Source of the DNA: Terriglobia bacterium
GTDB taxonomy: Bacteria; Acidobacteriota; Terriglobia; Terriglobales; Acidobacteriaceae
NCBI GenBank assembly: GCA_020073165.1
Contig: JAIQFP010000006.1
Span: 124,001 to 188,000, forward strand
Direction of reading: 5' to 3'
DNA length: 64,000 nt
A program made the translations under genes and the position numbers. The notes below the pieces were generated by a model. The model had not been told where the DNA came from and ran no database searches. It saw nothing but the letters and a program-made list of their open reading frames with translations. Shown here one piece after another: positions 35,809 through 44,651 of the stretch (the stretch's first letter is position 1; each line of letters begins with the position of its first letter).

Positions 35809-36576
35809 GTGGCCAAGAAAGAGACCAAGCAGCCGGAAAAACCGCGTGAGACCACGGTCGAGTTTTTAGCGTCGCTGGCCGCAGTGTTGGTGACCGGCCT
35901 GTTCATCATCACTTTCATCGTGCAGGCCTTCGAGATTCCCTCCAGTTCTATGGAGAACACCCTGCTCATCGGCGACCACGTGTTCGTGAATCGCGAGCAG
36001 TTCGCCCCGCCGACGCGCTGGGCTGGCCCCCTGCTTCCCTATCGGCAGATACGCCGCGGAGACATCGTGGTTTTTCTTTCTCCCGCGGAACCGGGCCTCT
36101 ATGTGGTGAAACGGATCATGGGCATTCCCGGCGATCGCATCCATCTGCGCGACGGCGTGGTTTACCGCAACGGTGAGAAGCTGGAGGAACCCTACGTCAT
36201 CCACAGTGGGCGGGACAGCTACAATCCCTATCGCGACAACTTCCCCTCGGTGCCGCCCTCTGATTTCAACAATGTGACCCCGGAGTGGCAACTCCTCATC
36301 AAGCAGTACGTTCAGGGTGATGACCTGGTCGTCCCCGATGACAGTTATTTCGGCATGGGTGACAACCGCGACGTCAGCTACGACAGCCGCTATTGGGGGT
36401 TCATCCCCAAGCAAAACGTAATCGGGCGGCCGATGTTCGTCTACTGGTCGTTTGAAACGCCGCCCAACCAGTATCTGCAAAAAGAGTTCAGCCAGCGCAT
36501 CGGTTTCCTGGCCCACGTGGTCATCCACTTCTTCGACGAAACCCGGTGGCGGCGTACCTTCAAGGTGGTGCGTTGA
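35809..36576 (+). CDS. lepB: Signal peptidase I (second copy)
   Basis: The 255-residue paralogue of the preceding gene has one TM helix (AAVLVTGLFIITFIVQAF), nucleophile Ser47 in IPSSSMENTL and base Lys101 in YVVKRIMGIPGD. It has GDNRDVSYDSRYWG as box E. The middle segment (HSGRDSYNPYRDNFPSVPPSD) differs from copy one, so the two may prefer different preproteins. GTG start at 35809. Its TGA overlaps the TTG start of the AsmA-like gene. Confidence 0.96.
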   Translation: MAKKETKQPEKPRETTVEFLASLAAVLVTGLFIITFIVQAFEIPSSSMENTLLIGDHVFVNREQFAPPTRWAGPLLPYRQIRRGDIVVFLSPAEPGLYVVKRIMGIPGDRIHLRDGVVYRNGEKLEEPYVIHSGRDSYNPYRDNFPSVPPSDFNNVTPEWQLLIKQYVQGDDLVVPDDSYFGMGDNRDVSYDSRYWGFIPKQNVIGRPMFVYWSFETPPNQYLQKEFSQRIGFLAHVVIHFFDETRWRRTFKVVR

Positions 36577-39104
36577 GCTTTTTCCGCTCCAAACGCGGCG
36601 TCGTAACCACCATCCTCGTGTTGGGGGCAGCACTGTTTTGGATCCGGCCCGGGGCGGAATCGCTGCGTACCCGAATTGTGCATTCCGTCAGCCTCGCCCT
36701 GGGACGATCGGTGGAGATCGAGCACGTCAGCCTGCGTTTGCTGCCCCAGCCTGGCTTTGATTTGGACAACTTCGTGGTCCATGACGATCCCGCGTTCAGC
36801 GCTGAGCCCATGCTGCGTTCGCAGGAGGTCACCGCCGCCCTTCGTCTGACTTCCCTGTTGCGCGGCCGGCTGGAGATTGCCCGTCTCGATCTGACTGAGC
36901 CTAGCCTGAACCTGGTGCGCAACCGCGAAGGCCATTGGAACATCGAGAATCTCCTCGAACGTGCCGCCAGGACGCCCATTGCCCCCACCAGCAAAGCAAG
37001 GACCGAAAGCCGTCCCGGCTTCCCTTACATTGCCGCCGACCGCGGGCGCATCAATTTCAAGTTTGAGCAGGAAAAGAAGGCTTACGCTCTGACGGACGCG
37101 GATTTCAGTTTCTGGCAGGACTCGGAAAACAGCTGGGGAACGCGGCTCAAAGCCCGGCCTGTGCGCACCGATTTCAACCTCACTGACACGGGACTGCTCA
37201 CCGTGAACGGATCGTGGCAGAGGGCGCCCAGCCTGCGGGACACACCCCTCCAATTCAGCCTTCTGTGGGATGGTGGGCAACTCGGCCAGGTCACCAAACT
37301 CGTCTCCGGCAATGATAAGGGCTGGCGCGGCTCCACCAGGCTGTCCGTCACCCTCTCCGGCACGCCGGCCGACCTCGCGGTGCGGACCGCCGCATCAGTG
37401 CAGGACTTCCGCCGGTATGACATCCTCGGTGGAGGCTCGTTGCGGCTCGCGGCGCAGTGCAGCGCTCGCTACAGTTCGCTAGACCACGCTCTCTCCAACA
37501 TTGCCTGCCAGGCTCCGGTGGGCGTTGGCGCCATCACCGTCACCGGCAGCCTTGCCGGTCTGTGGAGTTTGCCCACTTACGATCTCACCCTACTCGCCCA
37601 TGATGTTCCGATCCAGTCGCTGGTCGCATTGGTCCGTCACGCCAAGAAAGACGTTCCCGACGACCTGCTCGCGACCGGCACGCTGAATGCGAATGTCAAA
37701 GTGCAGCACCAGAGTGATGCGGCGGCTGCGGTCTGGGAGGGCGAAGGCGAGACCCTCGGATTTCAGCTAGGGTCGGAGCTGAACAGCACCGAACTGGCGC
37801 TCGGCCGGATACCGTTCGCCGTCACTCCCGCCGCTACCCCCAATCTCAAAGCAAAGACCCGGCGCAATCTAGCGGTGGTTCCGTCTCTACCAGAGACTCG
37901 CCTGAGCGTTGGCCCGTTTGACCTCGGGCTGGGCAGGCCACAGCCCGCCACAATGCAGGGATGGATTTCACGTTCCGGCTACGGGGTGCAGGTGCAGGGA
38001 GAAGCGCAGGTGCAACGACTGCTGCAAGTGGCGCGGACTGTGGGATTCCCCGTCCCGAGGCCGGCGGCCGACGGCATCGCCAAAGTTGATCTGCAAATTG
38101 CGGGTAACTGGTCCGGATTCACCGCCCCCAGAGCCATCGGGACTGCGCAACTGCATTCTCTCCGTGCGGAGGTGCGCGGCCTCAACGCCCCGCTGGAGAT
38201 CGCCTCGGCAAGTCTCGTGCTCACTCAGGACGAAGTCCGCGTGCAGAGTCTGACGGCCGCCTTGGGGGATAGCACTTGGCGGGGGTCCATGGTGCTGCCG
38301 CGGCCCTGCCTGGCGGGAGCATGCTCCATCCGTTTCGATCTCCGCGTCGATGAGCTCGCGACCGGAGAACTCAGCCAGCTACTCAATCCCTATCCTCGCA
38401 AGCGTCCGTGGTACCGGTTTCTATCGCCCTCACCTGCACCCGGTGTGCCTTTCTTGGCCGCGGTGCGCGCAACCGGAACGCTCGCTGCCAACCGGGTACA
38501 GATTGACAAGCTCGTCGCCAGCAAGGTGTCTGCCGGCGTTGTCCTGGACAATGGCAAGCTCCGGCTCACCGATTTGCGCGCCGATCTCCTCGGTGGAAAG
38601 CACCTTGGCGAATGGAAAGCAGACTTCACCACCAGGCCGCCCGAGTACAACGGCAGCGGGACTCTGGAACGGGTCGCCCTGGCACAATTGGCCGAGGCCA
38701 TGCACGACCCATGGATCACCGGCGTGGCCACGGCAAAATACCACGCGACCACCTCCGGCCTGACCCGGTCCGAACTCCTCTCCTCCGCAAGTGCCACGCT
38801 GCAGGTGGACGCACGCGATGGCGCGCTCCCTCACATTGCGCTGGCCGGAACCACCGGCCCCTTGCACATTCATCACCTGACAGCCCGCTTGCTTCTCCGC
38901 AGCGGCACGTTTGATATTCAGGAAGGCAAACTGGAGACTCCTGGCGGCATCTACCAGGTCAGCGGCACTGCCTCTCTGGGCCGTGCGTTGGATGTGAGGC
39001 TGTCGCGAGGCGGCGCCCACGGTTTCAATGTCAGTGGCACCCTCACCCAACCACGCGTGGTGCAAGCCACCTTTCCGGAGACGCAAGCCGCCCTGAAACC
39101 ATGA
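36573..39104 (+). CDS. AsmA-family protein
   Basis: The 843-residue envelope protein starts MSFFRSKRGVVTTILVLGAALF (single TM helix). An AsmA-like N-terminal region follows (SLALGRSVEIEHVSLRLLPQPGFDLDNFVVHDDPAFSAEP; SLLRGRLEIARLDLTEPSLNLVRNREGHWNIENLL). The remainder is long and beta-rich, as in the AsmA/TamB/YhdP lipid-transport-like group. Established: AsmA-like proteins are inner-membrane anchored and span the periplasm. Inference: a role in outer-membrane lipid homeostasis. I chose TTG at 36573, overlapping the lepB stop (TTGA) with AAGGTGG upstream. It overlaps the next gene by 4 bases. Confidence 0.88.
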   Translation: MSFFRSKRGVVTTILVLGAALFWIRPGAESLRTRIVHSVSLALGRSVEIEHVSLRLLPQPGFDLDNFVVHDDPAFSAEPMLRSQEVTAALRLTSLLRGRLEIARLDLTEPSLNLVRNREGHWNIENLLERAARTPIAPTSKARTESRPGFPYIAADRGRINFKFEQEKKAYALTDADFSFWQDSENSWGTRLKARPVRTDFNLTDTGLLTVNGSWQRAPSLRDTPLQFSLLWDGGQLGQVTKLVSGNDKGWRGSTRLSVTLSGTPADLAVRTAASVQDFRRYDILGGGSLRLAAQCSARYSSLDHALSNIACQAPVGVGAITVTGSLAGLWSLPTYDLTLLAHDVPIQSLVALVRHAKKDVPDDLLATGTLNANVKVQHQSDAAAAVWEGEGETLGFQLGSELNSTELALGRIPFAVTPAATPNLKAKTRRNLAVVPSLPETRLSVGPFDLGLGRPQPATMQGWISRSGYGVQVQGEAQVQRLLQVARTVGFPVPRPAADGIAKVDLQIAGNWSGFTAPRAIGTAQLHSLRAEVRGLNAPLEIASASLVLTQDEVRVQSLTAALGDSTWRGSMVLPRPCLAGACSIRFDLRVDELATGELSQLLNPYPRKRPWYRFLSPSPAPGVPFLAAVRATGTLAANRVQIDKLVASKVSAGVVLDNGKLRLTDLRADLLGGKHLGEWKADFTTRPPEYNGSGTLERVALAQLAEAMHDPWITGVATAKYHATTSGLTRSELLSSASATLQVDARDGALPHIALAGTTGPLHIHHLTARLLLRSGTFDIQEGKLETPGGIYQVSGTASLGRALDVRLSRGGAHGFNVSGTLTQPRVVQATFPETQAALKP

Positions 39105-39679
39105 GGGCTTCACTCACGCTTCTGCTGGTCGTTCTCGCTTCTGCCTTTCTTACCGCGCAAACAACTTCCGTTGACTCCAGCGCTGTTACCAGCATGGAGC
39201 GCAAGTTGGAGCGCATCAAGAGCAACGGCGCGCTCCCCCATCCGGACCAGACTCCGACGGAATTTACGGAACACGAGATCAATGCCTATCTCGCGTCAGG
39301 GAAAGTCAAATTGCCGGTGGGCGTACGGTCGGTGCATCTCGAAGGCCAACCCGAGATTGTCACGGGAACCGCGCGCGTAGATTTTGATCAGCTCAAAGCC
39401 GGACGACGTTCTTCCAATCCCTTGCTCTCCGTATTTACCGGCATCCACGACGTAGTGGTTGTGGCTCACGCCCACGGCGCTGGCGGGCAGGCGTTTGTCA
39501 ATGTGGATTCTGTGTCCCTGGATAACGTGGACATCCCGCGCTTCGTACTGCAGATGTTCGTCGACAAATACCTTCAGCCGAAGTATCCCAACATTGGCCT
39601 CGATTCGCGCTTCGCCCTGCCCAACCGGATTGACACCGCGCGGGTGGGAGCGCACAAACTGACGGTGACACAGAAGTAG
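39101..39679 (+). CDS. Secreted hypothetical protein coupled to AsmA-like gene
   Basis: The 192-residue product has a signal peptide (MRASLTLLLVVLASAFLTAQ) and no TM afterwards. The body has alternating strand-like segments (VKLPVGVRSVHLEGQPEIVTGTARVDFDQL; VVVVAHAHGAGGQAFVNVDSVSLDNVDI). A helix precedes the end (PRFVLQMFVDKYLQP). The frame overlaps the AsmA-like gene by ATGA, so the two are translated together and probably act in the same envelope process. No family is recognised. Confidence 0.8.
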   Translation: MRASLTLLLVVLASAFLTAQTTSVDSSAVTSMERKLERIKSNGALPHPDQTPTEFTEHEINAYLASGKVKLPVGVRSVHLEGQPEIVTGTARVDFDQLKAGRRSSNPLLSVFTGIHDVVVVAHAHGAGGQAFVNVDSVSLDNVDIPRFVLQMFVDKYLQPKYPNIGLDSRFALPNRIDTARVGAHKLTVTQK

Positions 39680-39714
39680 GCGCCTGGCGGATCGCCGAGA
39701 AACACTGATTTTGG

Positions 39715-39794
39715 GTGGCGCAGCGCTTTAGCGCTGCGATAAGCGCCCTCGGAGAAAGCGCGGCTTCAGCCGCTGCGGTGCCTGTTTTTTCGGC
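39715..39794. repeat. Tandem short hairpins between convergent transcription units
   Basis: CGCAGCGCTTTAGCGCTGCG (39719-39738) is a near-perfect palindrome. It is followed by GCGCGGCTTCAGCCGCTGCG, a second hairpin, then TGCCTGTTTTTT (39780-39790). The second hairpin plus T-run could terminate the forward operon ending at 39679. Confidence 0.65.
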
Positions 39795-39798
39795 TTCC

Positions 39799-41499
39799 CT
39801 AAGGTACGTAGCCCGCACCCCGCAGCACCTTGCCCGGCAACGCTCCCGTCATCTTTCCCGAATCAATCACCGGCACCCCATTCACCAGCACATACTCCAT
39901 CCCTTGCGACAGCTGGTTGGGATTCTCGAAGGTTGCCACGTCATGCACGGTGGCAGGATCAAAGATCACCACGTCAGCCCACATCCCGGCCTTCAGGACT
40001 CCACGATCCGTCAATCGCATGCGCTGTGCCGGCAAGGCGGACATCTTGCGGATCGCATCCTCCAGAGTCAGCTTCTTCTCTTCCCGGACGTACTTGCGCA
40101 AGATACGGGGAAAGGTGCCGTAAGCCCGCGGGTGCGGATGCTCTTGGCCCAAAATTCCTTCCGGCGACGTTCCCGACGAGTCGTTGTCGATCGAAACCCA
40201 CGGCTGCTGCAGCGCCAGCGCCACATCGGGTTCCGACATGCCAAATACAGCGACGTTCGTAAAGGCATTGTCCTCGATCAGCAGATCGAACAGAGCATCC
40301 ATCGGATCCTTGTTCCACATCTTCGCTACCTCGGACAGCCGCTTGCCCTGCAAGGGCAGCAGCTTCGGATTCTGCACCACTCCGATCAAAATCGCTTCTG
40401 GCCCGGGAATCTCCTCCCATTCGTTGTCCCACTCGCTGGATGGCGTCAGCATGTCTTTCCGGATTCGCGCGCGCATCGCGGGATCTTTCAAACGCTCCAC
40501 CAGCTTGGCATCTCCGCCATCGTGCGCCCACGGCGGAATAAACGCCGAGAAACTGTTGAACCAGGCCGTGTACGCGTAGGTGTCAGCCGTCACGTCCATC
40601 CCTGCCGCGCGCGCCGCATTGATCTTGGCCACCACTTCGGGCATGCGTCCCCAGTTCGCCTTCCCCGCTACTTTGATATGCCAGATCTCAACCGGGATGT
40701 GCCCCTCGCGCCCGATGCGCAACGCCTCATCAATCGCCGGCAGGACCGCGTCACTTTCATTGCGCATGTGCGTGGCGTAAATGCCGCCAAACTTTGAGGC
40801 CTCACCCGCCAGCGTAACTAACTCCTCCGTCTTGGCGTAGGGAGCGGGCGCGTACTCCAGTGACGTGGAAACTCCCACCGTCCCGTCGCGCATCGCCTGC
40901 CGCACCAGCTCTTTCATCTGGTCAAGCTGCGCCGGCGTGGGTTGCTTATCGTCGTCTCCCAGTACCATGCGGCGGACTTGCGTCGCCCCCACATACGAGG
41001 CCAGGTTGATTCCCATCCCCTGCTTTTCCAGCCGCGCAAAATATTGCCGGAAGGTCCGCCAGTCCGGGGTGATGTGGTAGTGCTCGTAGCCCTCCCGGTC
41101 GGCTTGCACGATGGCATCATTCAGCGGCGCCGCTGATCCACCTTCGCCCGTGATTTCCGTGGTGATCCCCTGGTAAATCTTCGAAGGCAACCGCGGATCG
41201 ACGAGTATGGTCAGTTCCGACTGGCCCAGCATGTCAATGAATCCCGGCGCCACTACCATGCCGTGGGAATCGATGGTCCGGCTGCGCGCCGCCGCGCTGA
41301 GATTGCCGATGGCCGCGACCTTTCCCTCCCGAATGCCCACATCGCCCGAATACCAAGGCGATCCCGTGCCATCGATGATGTGGCCGTTGGTGATTACGAG
41401 GTCGAACGTCCGAGACGAAGTCGCTTCCTGTGCCCACAAGACATGCAGACTGCTGAACAGGAGAATAGCTGCGATAAACGCTTTACCGATCGCCTGCAT
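39799..41499 (-). CDS. Exported D-aminoacylase-like amidohydrolase with altered metal motif
   Basis: The 566-residue protein has a signal peptide (MQAIGKAFIAAILLFSSLHVLWAQ). The body has the N-acyl-D-amino-acid deacylase pattern: FDLVITNGHIIDGTGSPWYSGDVGI, ITTEITGEGGS, GGIYATHMRNESDAV, HIKVAGKANWGRM, and DTYAYTAW. The terminal composite domain is LKAGMWADVVIFDPATVHDVATF. In the family the first strand usually ends in a metal-binding HxH (FIDxHxH). Here it reads PGFIDMLGQSE, so both histidines are replaced. The remaining His residues are present. It may act on D-amino acid or acyl-peptide substrates in the periplasm; the substrate is unknown. ATG at 41499, with AGGAGG upstream. Confidence 0.88.
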   Translation of the reverse strand: MQAIGKAFIAAILLFSSLHVLWAQEATSSRTFDLVITNGHIIDGTGSPWYSGDVGIREGKVAAIGNLSAAARSRTIDSHGMVVAPGFIDMLGQSELTILVDPRLPSKIYQGITTEITGEGGSAAPLNDAIVQADREGYEHYHITPDWRTFRQYFARLEKQGMGINLASYVGATQVRRMVLGDDDKQPTPAQLDQMKELVRQAMRDGTVGVSTSLEYAPAPYAKTEELVTLAGEASKFGGIYATHMRNESDAVLPAIDEALRIGREGHIPVEIWHIKVAGKANWGRMPEVVAKINAARAAGMDVTADTYAYTAWFNSFSAFIPPWAHDGGDAKLVERLKDPAMRARIRKDMLTPSSEWDNEWEEIPGPEAILIGVVQNPKLLPLQGKRLSEVAKMWNKDPMDALFDLLIEDNAFTNVAVFGMSEPDVALALQQPWVSIDNDSSGTSPEGILGQEHPHPRAYGTFPRILRKYVREEKKLTLEDAIRKMSALPAQRMRLTDRGVLKAGMWADVVIFDPATVHDVATFENPNQLSQGMEYVLVNGVPVIDSGKMTGALPGKVLRGAGYVP

Positions 41500-41525
41500 T
41501 TTCTTAGCGCCTCCTGAGATACTCT

Positions 41526-41603
41526 GTCATCCTGAGCGAAGCGAAGGACCTGCTTGCTCCCGGCGCCGACGAAAAACAGGTTCTTCGCTGCGCTCAGAAT
41601 GAC
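41526..41603. repeat. Inverted repeat with GTCATCCTGAGCGAAGC arm (copy 1)
   Basis: The left arm GTCATCCTGAGCGAAGCG... runs 41526-41552 and the right arm CAGGTTCTTCGCTGCGCTCAGAATGAC runs 41577-41603. They pair with a few mismatches over the 24-base spacer. The same left arm recurs at 55965-55993. It occupies the gap between the permease and the amidohydrolase genes. Confidence 0.9.
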
Positions 41604-41623
41604 AAATTTCTGCTTGGACTGCG

Positions 41624-42958
41624 TCACGCACTGCTGATGCTGCTTCGCTCCCGCCATCCCAGCCCCAACCCAATCAAGATCCAAATCCCCAGCGCCAACC
41701 ATTCATAACCGCTGAAGTGTCCGGGCACCTCGGGCACGACTTTCATCAGGATCATCAGTAACCCGACCATCATCCCCACCAGAGCCACCAGGCGCTCGCG
41801 CGCCGGTGGCCCCATGTGGTAGTAGGCAGCACAAGTCGCCAGCCATCCCGCCGCGGATGCCACCGAGCCCACCTCGGTAATCGGCACCAGGATGGCGTCT
41901 CCCAGAAACATGCTGGCCGCCGTTGCCAGCCCCATGCAGAGCACCGCGAACGAAGGAGTCTGATTGCGCGGGTGCACATAGGCCACCCGGCTGTCCACCA
42001 GTCCGCGGCGACCCATGGCAAACAGCAGCCGGCTGGCCGCAACAAAATTCCCGTTGAACACTTTGAACAACGAAAGCAACGCCGCTGCCAGGATCACGCT
42101 CACGATCCAGCGCGAACCCATGGCCCGTTCGAACGCCACCGCGGTCATGAACTTCTCCCCCGTCAGTTGCTGCCACGGCGCAACATAGCCAACCGCCGCG
42201 ATCACGATAGTGTAGAAGAGAATGCCCACGACAATCGCCATCCAGATCGCCTGGAAAAATCCCCGCCCGCGGAACTCCGGGCTGGCCTCCTCCGCAGCCT
42301 TGCCCACCGATTCGTAACCGGTCATGAAATAGGGCACGACTTGCATCACCAACAGCACTGAAACAAACGGGCTGTGCGTGAACAATGGCGGGAAATTTGT
42401 CGTCGAGCCCCTGGTCACCCCGATGCCGACAAACATCGCAAACAGCGCCAGTGTGCCAAATGCTGTCCAGTTCTGAAAAATCGCGCTCAGCCGGATGCCG
42501 CGGTAGTTCAGCAGCGTAATCAGTCCCGTTAATCCCAGCCCGATCACCAGGTGCGGCACATATACGGGGCGTCCGGCGACGCGGTACAGTTCGATCGAGT
42601 CCAGCGCCGGGAAAATGTAGCCCGCAATCCTCCCGATCGCGACCGCTTCCCAGGGACAGACGATAAAGTAGGCGAGAATCATCATCCAGCCGGTGGCAAA
42701 GCTCACGGGCTGGGGAAAGACCTTCGCGGTGTAGGCCACTTCCCCCGCCGCATCGGGCATGGCCATCACCAACTGCCCGTACACATATCCGATGGGCAGC
42801 AACAGCGCGCCCCCGATGGCGAAACCCAGAACGCCGCCTAACACGCCCCCGCGCAGCAGCCAGTCGTCCATCACGACCAGCCAGCCCACGCCCACCATCG
42901 TGCCCCACCCCAGAGTGAAGTAGTCCACGACGCGAAGTTTGCGGGCGAGGGTAGTCAC
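41624..42958 (-). CDS. APC-superfamily amino acid permease
   Basis: The 444-residue polytopic membrane protein has about 12 hydrophobic helices. It starts VVDYFTLGWGTMVGVGWLVVMDDWL and includes GEVAYTAKVFPQPVSFATGWMMI, VPYFMTGYESVGKAAEEASPEFRGRGFFQAIWMAIVVG and NGNFVAASRLLFAMGRRGL. These match the amino acid-polyamine-organocation (APC) pattern. The substrate cannot be told. It lies upstream (same strand) of the amidohydrolase with the inverted repeat between, so joint function in amino-acid or peptide scavenging is plausible. GTG start at 42958. The C-terminus ends in a helix followed by Arg/Glu/Ser. Confidence 0.9.
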   Translation of the reverse strand: MTTLARKLRVVDYFTLGWGTMVGVGWLVVMDDWLLRGGVLGGVLGFAIGGALLLPIGYVYGQLVMAMPDAAGEVAYTAKVFPQPVSFATGWMMILAYFIVCPWEAVAIGRIAGYIFPALDSIELYRVAGRPVYVPHLVIGLGLTGLITLLNYRGIRLSAIFQNWTAFGTLALFAMFVGIGVTRGSTTNFPPLFTHSPFVSVLLVMQVVPYFMTGYESVGKAAEEASPEFRGRGFFQAIWMAIVVGILFYTIVIAAVGYVAPWQQLTGEKFMTAVAFERAMGSRWIVSVILAAALLSLFKVFNGNFVAASRLLFAMGRRGLVDSRVAYVHPRNQTPSFAVLCMGLATAASMFLGDAILVPITEVGSVASAAGWLATCAAYYHMGPPARERLVALVGMMVGLLMILMKVVPEVPGHFSGYEWLALGIWILIGLGLGWRERSSISSA

Positions 42959-42999
42959 GCGATCAGGTGGCGCGAATTATAAAGCATCCCCACGAACCA

Positions 43000-43028
43000 C
43001 GTAGGGACGGCCGCCTCGGCCGTCCACC
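43000..43028. repeat. Short GC-rich palindrome upstream of acyltransferase
   Basis: GTAGGGACGGCCGCCTCGGCCGTCC-type sequence (about 43001-43024) folds into a short hairpin. A degenerate half (GTAGGGACGG) recurs at 45719-45728. It is probably a fragment of a dispersed repeat family. Confidence 0.4.
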
Positions 43029-43093
43029 CGGGCGAAGCCGCTAGTCAGCGCGTATGCTATGTTCTACTTTGCTGATTGCCAGCCGAAGCAGCC

Positions 43094-43906
43094 ATGCCCC
43101 GATACGAATATCGCGTCCTCAACCCGACTCCGCCAGCGCAGAAAACTTTTGTCGAGTGGATTGAACGCCTGGACCGGGAATTCATGAACCGCGATGCCAA
43201 TCATCGCAGCGACGTGGTCCGCGACGCGCTGCACCACCTTTATCTCGGACACCCGTATGCTCCTCCCGATCCCGCTGCCCCCATGGCGCAGCAGTCGCTT
43301 ATTCACTCGTTCGATCCCCGCAATGCCACCCTCGAGCCCGAGTATTACGGCGACGTGGACGCCGCGAAATACGCCGAACGCAAGCCCCTCATCTGGTTCT
43401 GGATGATGTACGACCGCTCCCCGGTCGGATTGAACCACTGGCTGGGATACCGCATGCGCGCCATGCTGGCCCGCCACATCTTCAAACACTGCGGCAAGAA
43501 CGTGAAGATTTTTCATGGCGTCGAGGTTTCCTTCGGCTACAACCTTACCGTCGAAGACAATTGCACCATCCACAAGTACGTGCTGCTCGACGATCGCGGC
43601 GAAATCATCATTCATGAAGGCAGTTCCATCTCCGATTACGCCAACGTCTATTCCCACGCCCACGATCTCAACGACGGCATGATCGTCAACAACCACAAGA
43701 CCGAGATCGGCCCCAAAGCCCGCATCACCTACCACGCTACGGTGATGAGTGGCGTCAAGGTGGGAGAGCACGGCCTGGTCGGCTCGATCGGTGTGGCTTC
43801 CAAGAACGTGGAGCCCTTTCACGTGGTCGCCGGCGTCCCCGCCAAGCCGGTCAAGGTGAAGCCCATCGCCCCCGAAGAACTGCGCCGAGCATTGGAGAAG
43901 CCGTAG
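43094..43906 (+). CDS. Left-handed beta-helix acyltransferase
   Basis: The 270-residue protein has a helical N-terminal half (LDREFMNRDANHRSDVVRDALHHLYLG). Hexapeptide-repeat coils follow in the second half (KNVKIFHGVEVSFGYNLTVEDNCTIHKYVLLDDRGEIIIHEGSSISDYANVYSHAHD; KTEIGPKARITYHATVMSGVKVGEHGLVGSIGVA). It ends with the acetyl-CoA-binding-like VAGVPAKPVKVKPI. It resembles the sugar/maltose O-acetyltransferase group of hexapeptide transferases, but the acceptor is unknown. The ATG at 43094 is preferred to an in-frame TTG at 43076. No operon partner. Confidence 0.88.
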   Translation: MPRYEYRVLNPTPPAQKTFVEWIERLDREFMNRDANHRSDVVRDALHHLYLGHPYAPPDPAAPMAQQSLIHSFDPRNATLEPEYYGDVDAAKYAERKPLIWFWMMYDRSPVGLNHWLGYRMRAMLARHIFKHCGKNVKIFHGVEVSFGYNLTVEDNCTIHKYVLLDDRGEIIIHEGSSISDYANVYSHAHDLNDGMIVNNHKTEIGPKARITYHATVMSGVKVGEHGLVGSIGVASKNVEPFHVVAGVPAKPVKVKPIAPEELRRALEKP

Positions 43907-43982
43907 CGGTATAGCGCCGGCGTCCTCGCCTGCACCTCGTCCCGCAACATCCGCCCCGCATGGTAGTATCAAACCCGACTGC

Positions 43983-44651
43983 ATGACCCGTGAGCATGTT
44001 GACATCCTGTTTCAGTTGATCGCGTTTCTGTTCGCGATCAGTATTCACGAGTCGGCGCACGCCTGGACCGCGAACCTCCGCGGCGACCCCACCGCCCGCA
44101 TGCTGGGGCGCATCACGCTGAATCCCATCAAACACATCGATCCCCTGGGTACCATCGTGCTGCCGCTGATTGCCATGCTGACCCATATTCCCGTGCTCGG
44201 CTGGGCCAAGCCGACTCCGGTGGACCCCCGCAACTTCAAGAACCATGTGCTGGATGACATCCTGACCGCGGTGGCCGGCCCAGTCAGCAACTTCCTGGTG
44301 GCCAGCCTGTCTGTGCTCGCCCTGGGAATCATCAAGCTGGCGTCTCCGACCGGGCGCCAGATCTTATCCGGCAGCCTGCAGGAAACGGACTCGTTTCTGG
44401 TGCCCATGTGTTTGCTGCTCTACGCATTTCTCCAGATCAACGTGGTGCTGGGGGTCTTTAACCTGATCCCAGTGCCCCCCCTGGATGGCAGTCATGTGCT
44501 GCGCCACTTCCTGCCGCCGCCCGTGCTTCGCGTCTACGACACTGTCGGCATGTTTGGTCTGATGGCCTTGGTCTTTTTTGGCGGGAATTTTCTTTTCAGC
44601 CTGATCAGTCCCTTCTTGTATTTCTTTACGTTTCTCCTGTTCAAAATCTGA
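43983..44651 (+). CDS. Site-2 protease-like M50 family membrane peptidase
   Basis: The 222-residue membrane protein carries the zinc motif HESAH in the first TM helix (FAISIHESAHAWTANL). The third-ligand motif is NLIPVPPLDGSH. About five TM segments are predicted. Regulated intramembrane proteolysis is the family role; the substrate (for example a membrane anti-sigma) is not known. ATG at 43983. Its stop overlaps trpS by one base (TGATG). Confidence 0.93.
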   Translation: MTREHVDILFQLIAFLFAISIHESAHAWTANLRGDPTARMLGRITLNPIKHIDPLGTIVLPLIAMLTHIPVLGWAKPTPVDPRNFKNHVLDDILTAVAGPVSNFLVASLSVLALGIIKLASPTGRQILSGSLQETDSFLVPMCLLLYAFLQINVVLGVFNLIPVPPLDGSHVLRHFLPPPVLRVYDTVGMFGLMALVFFGGNFLFSLISPFLYFFTFLLFKI

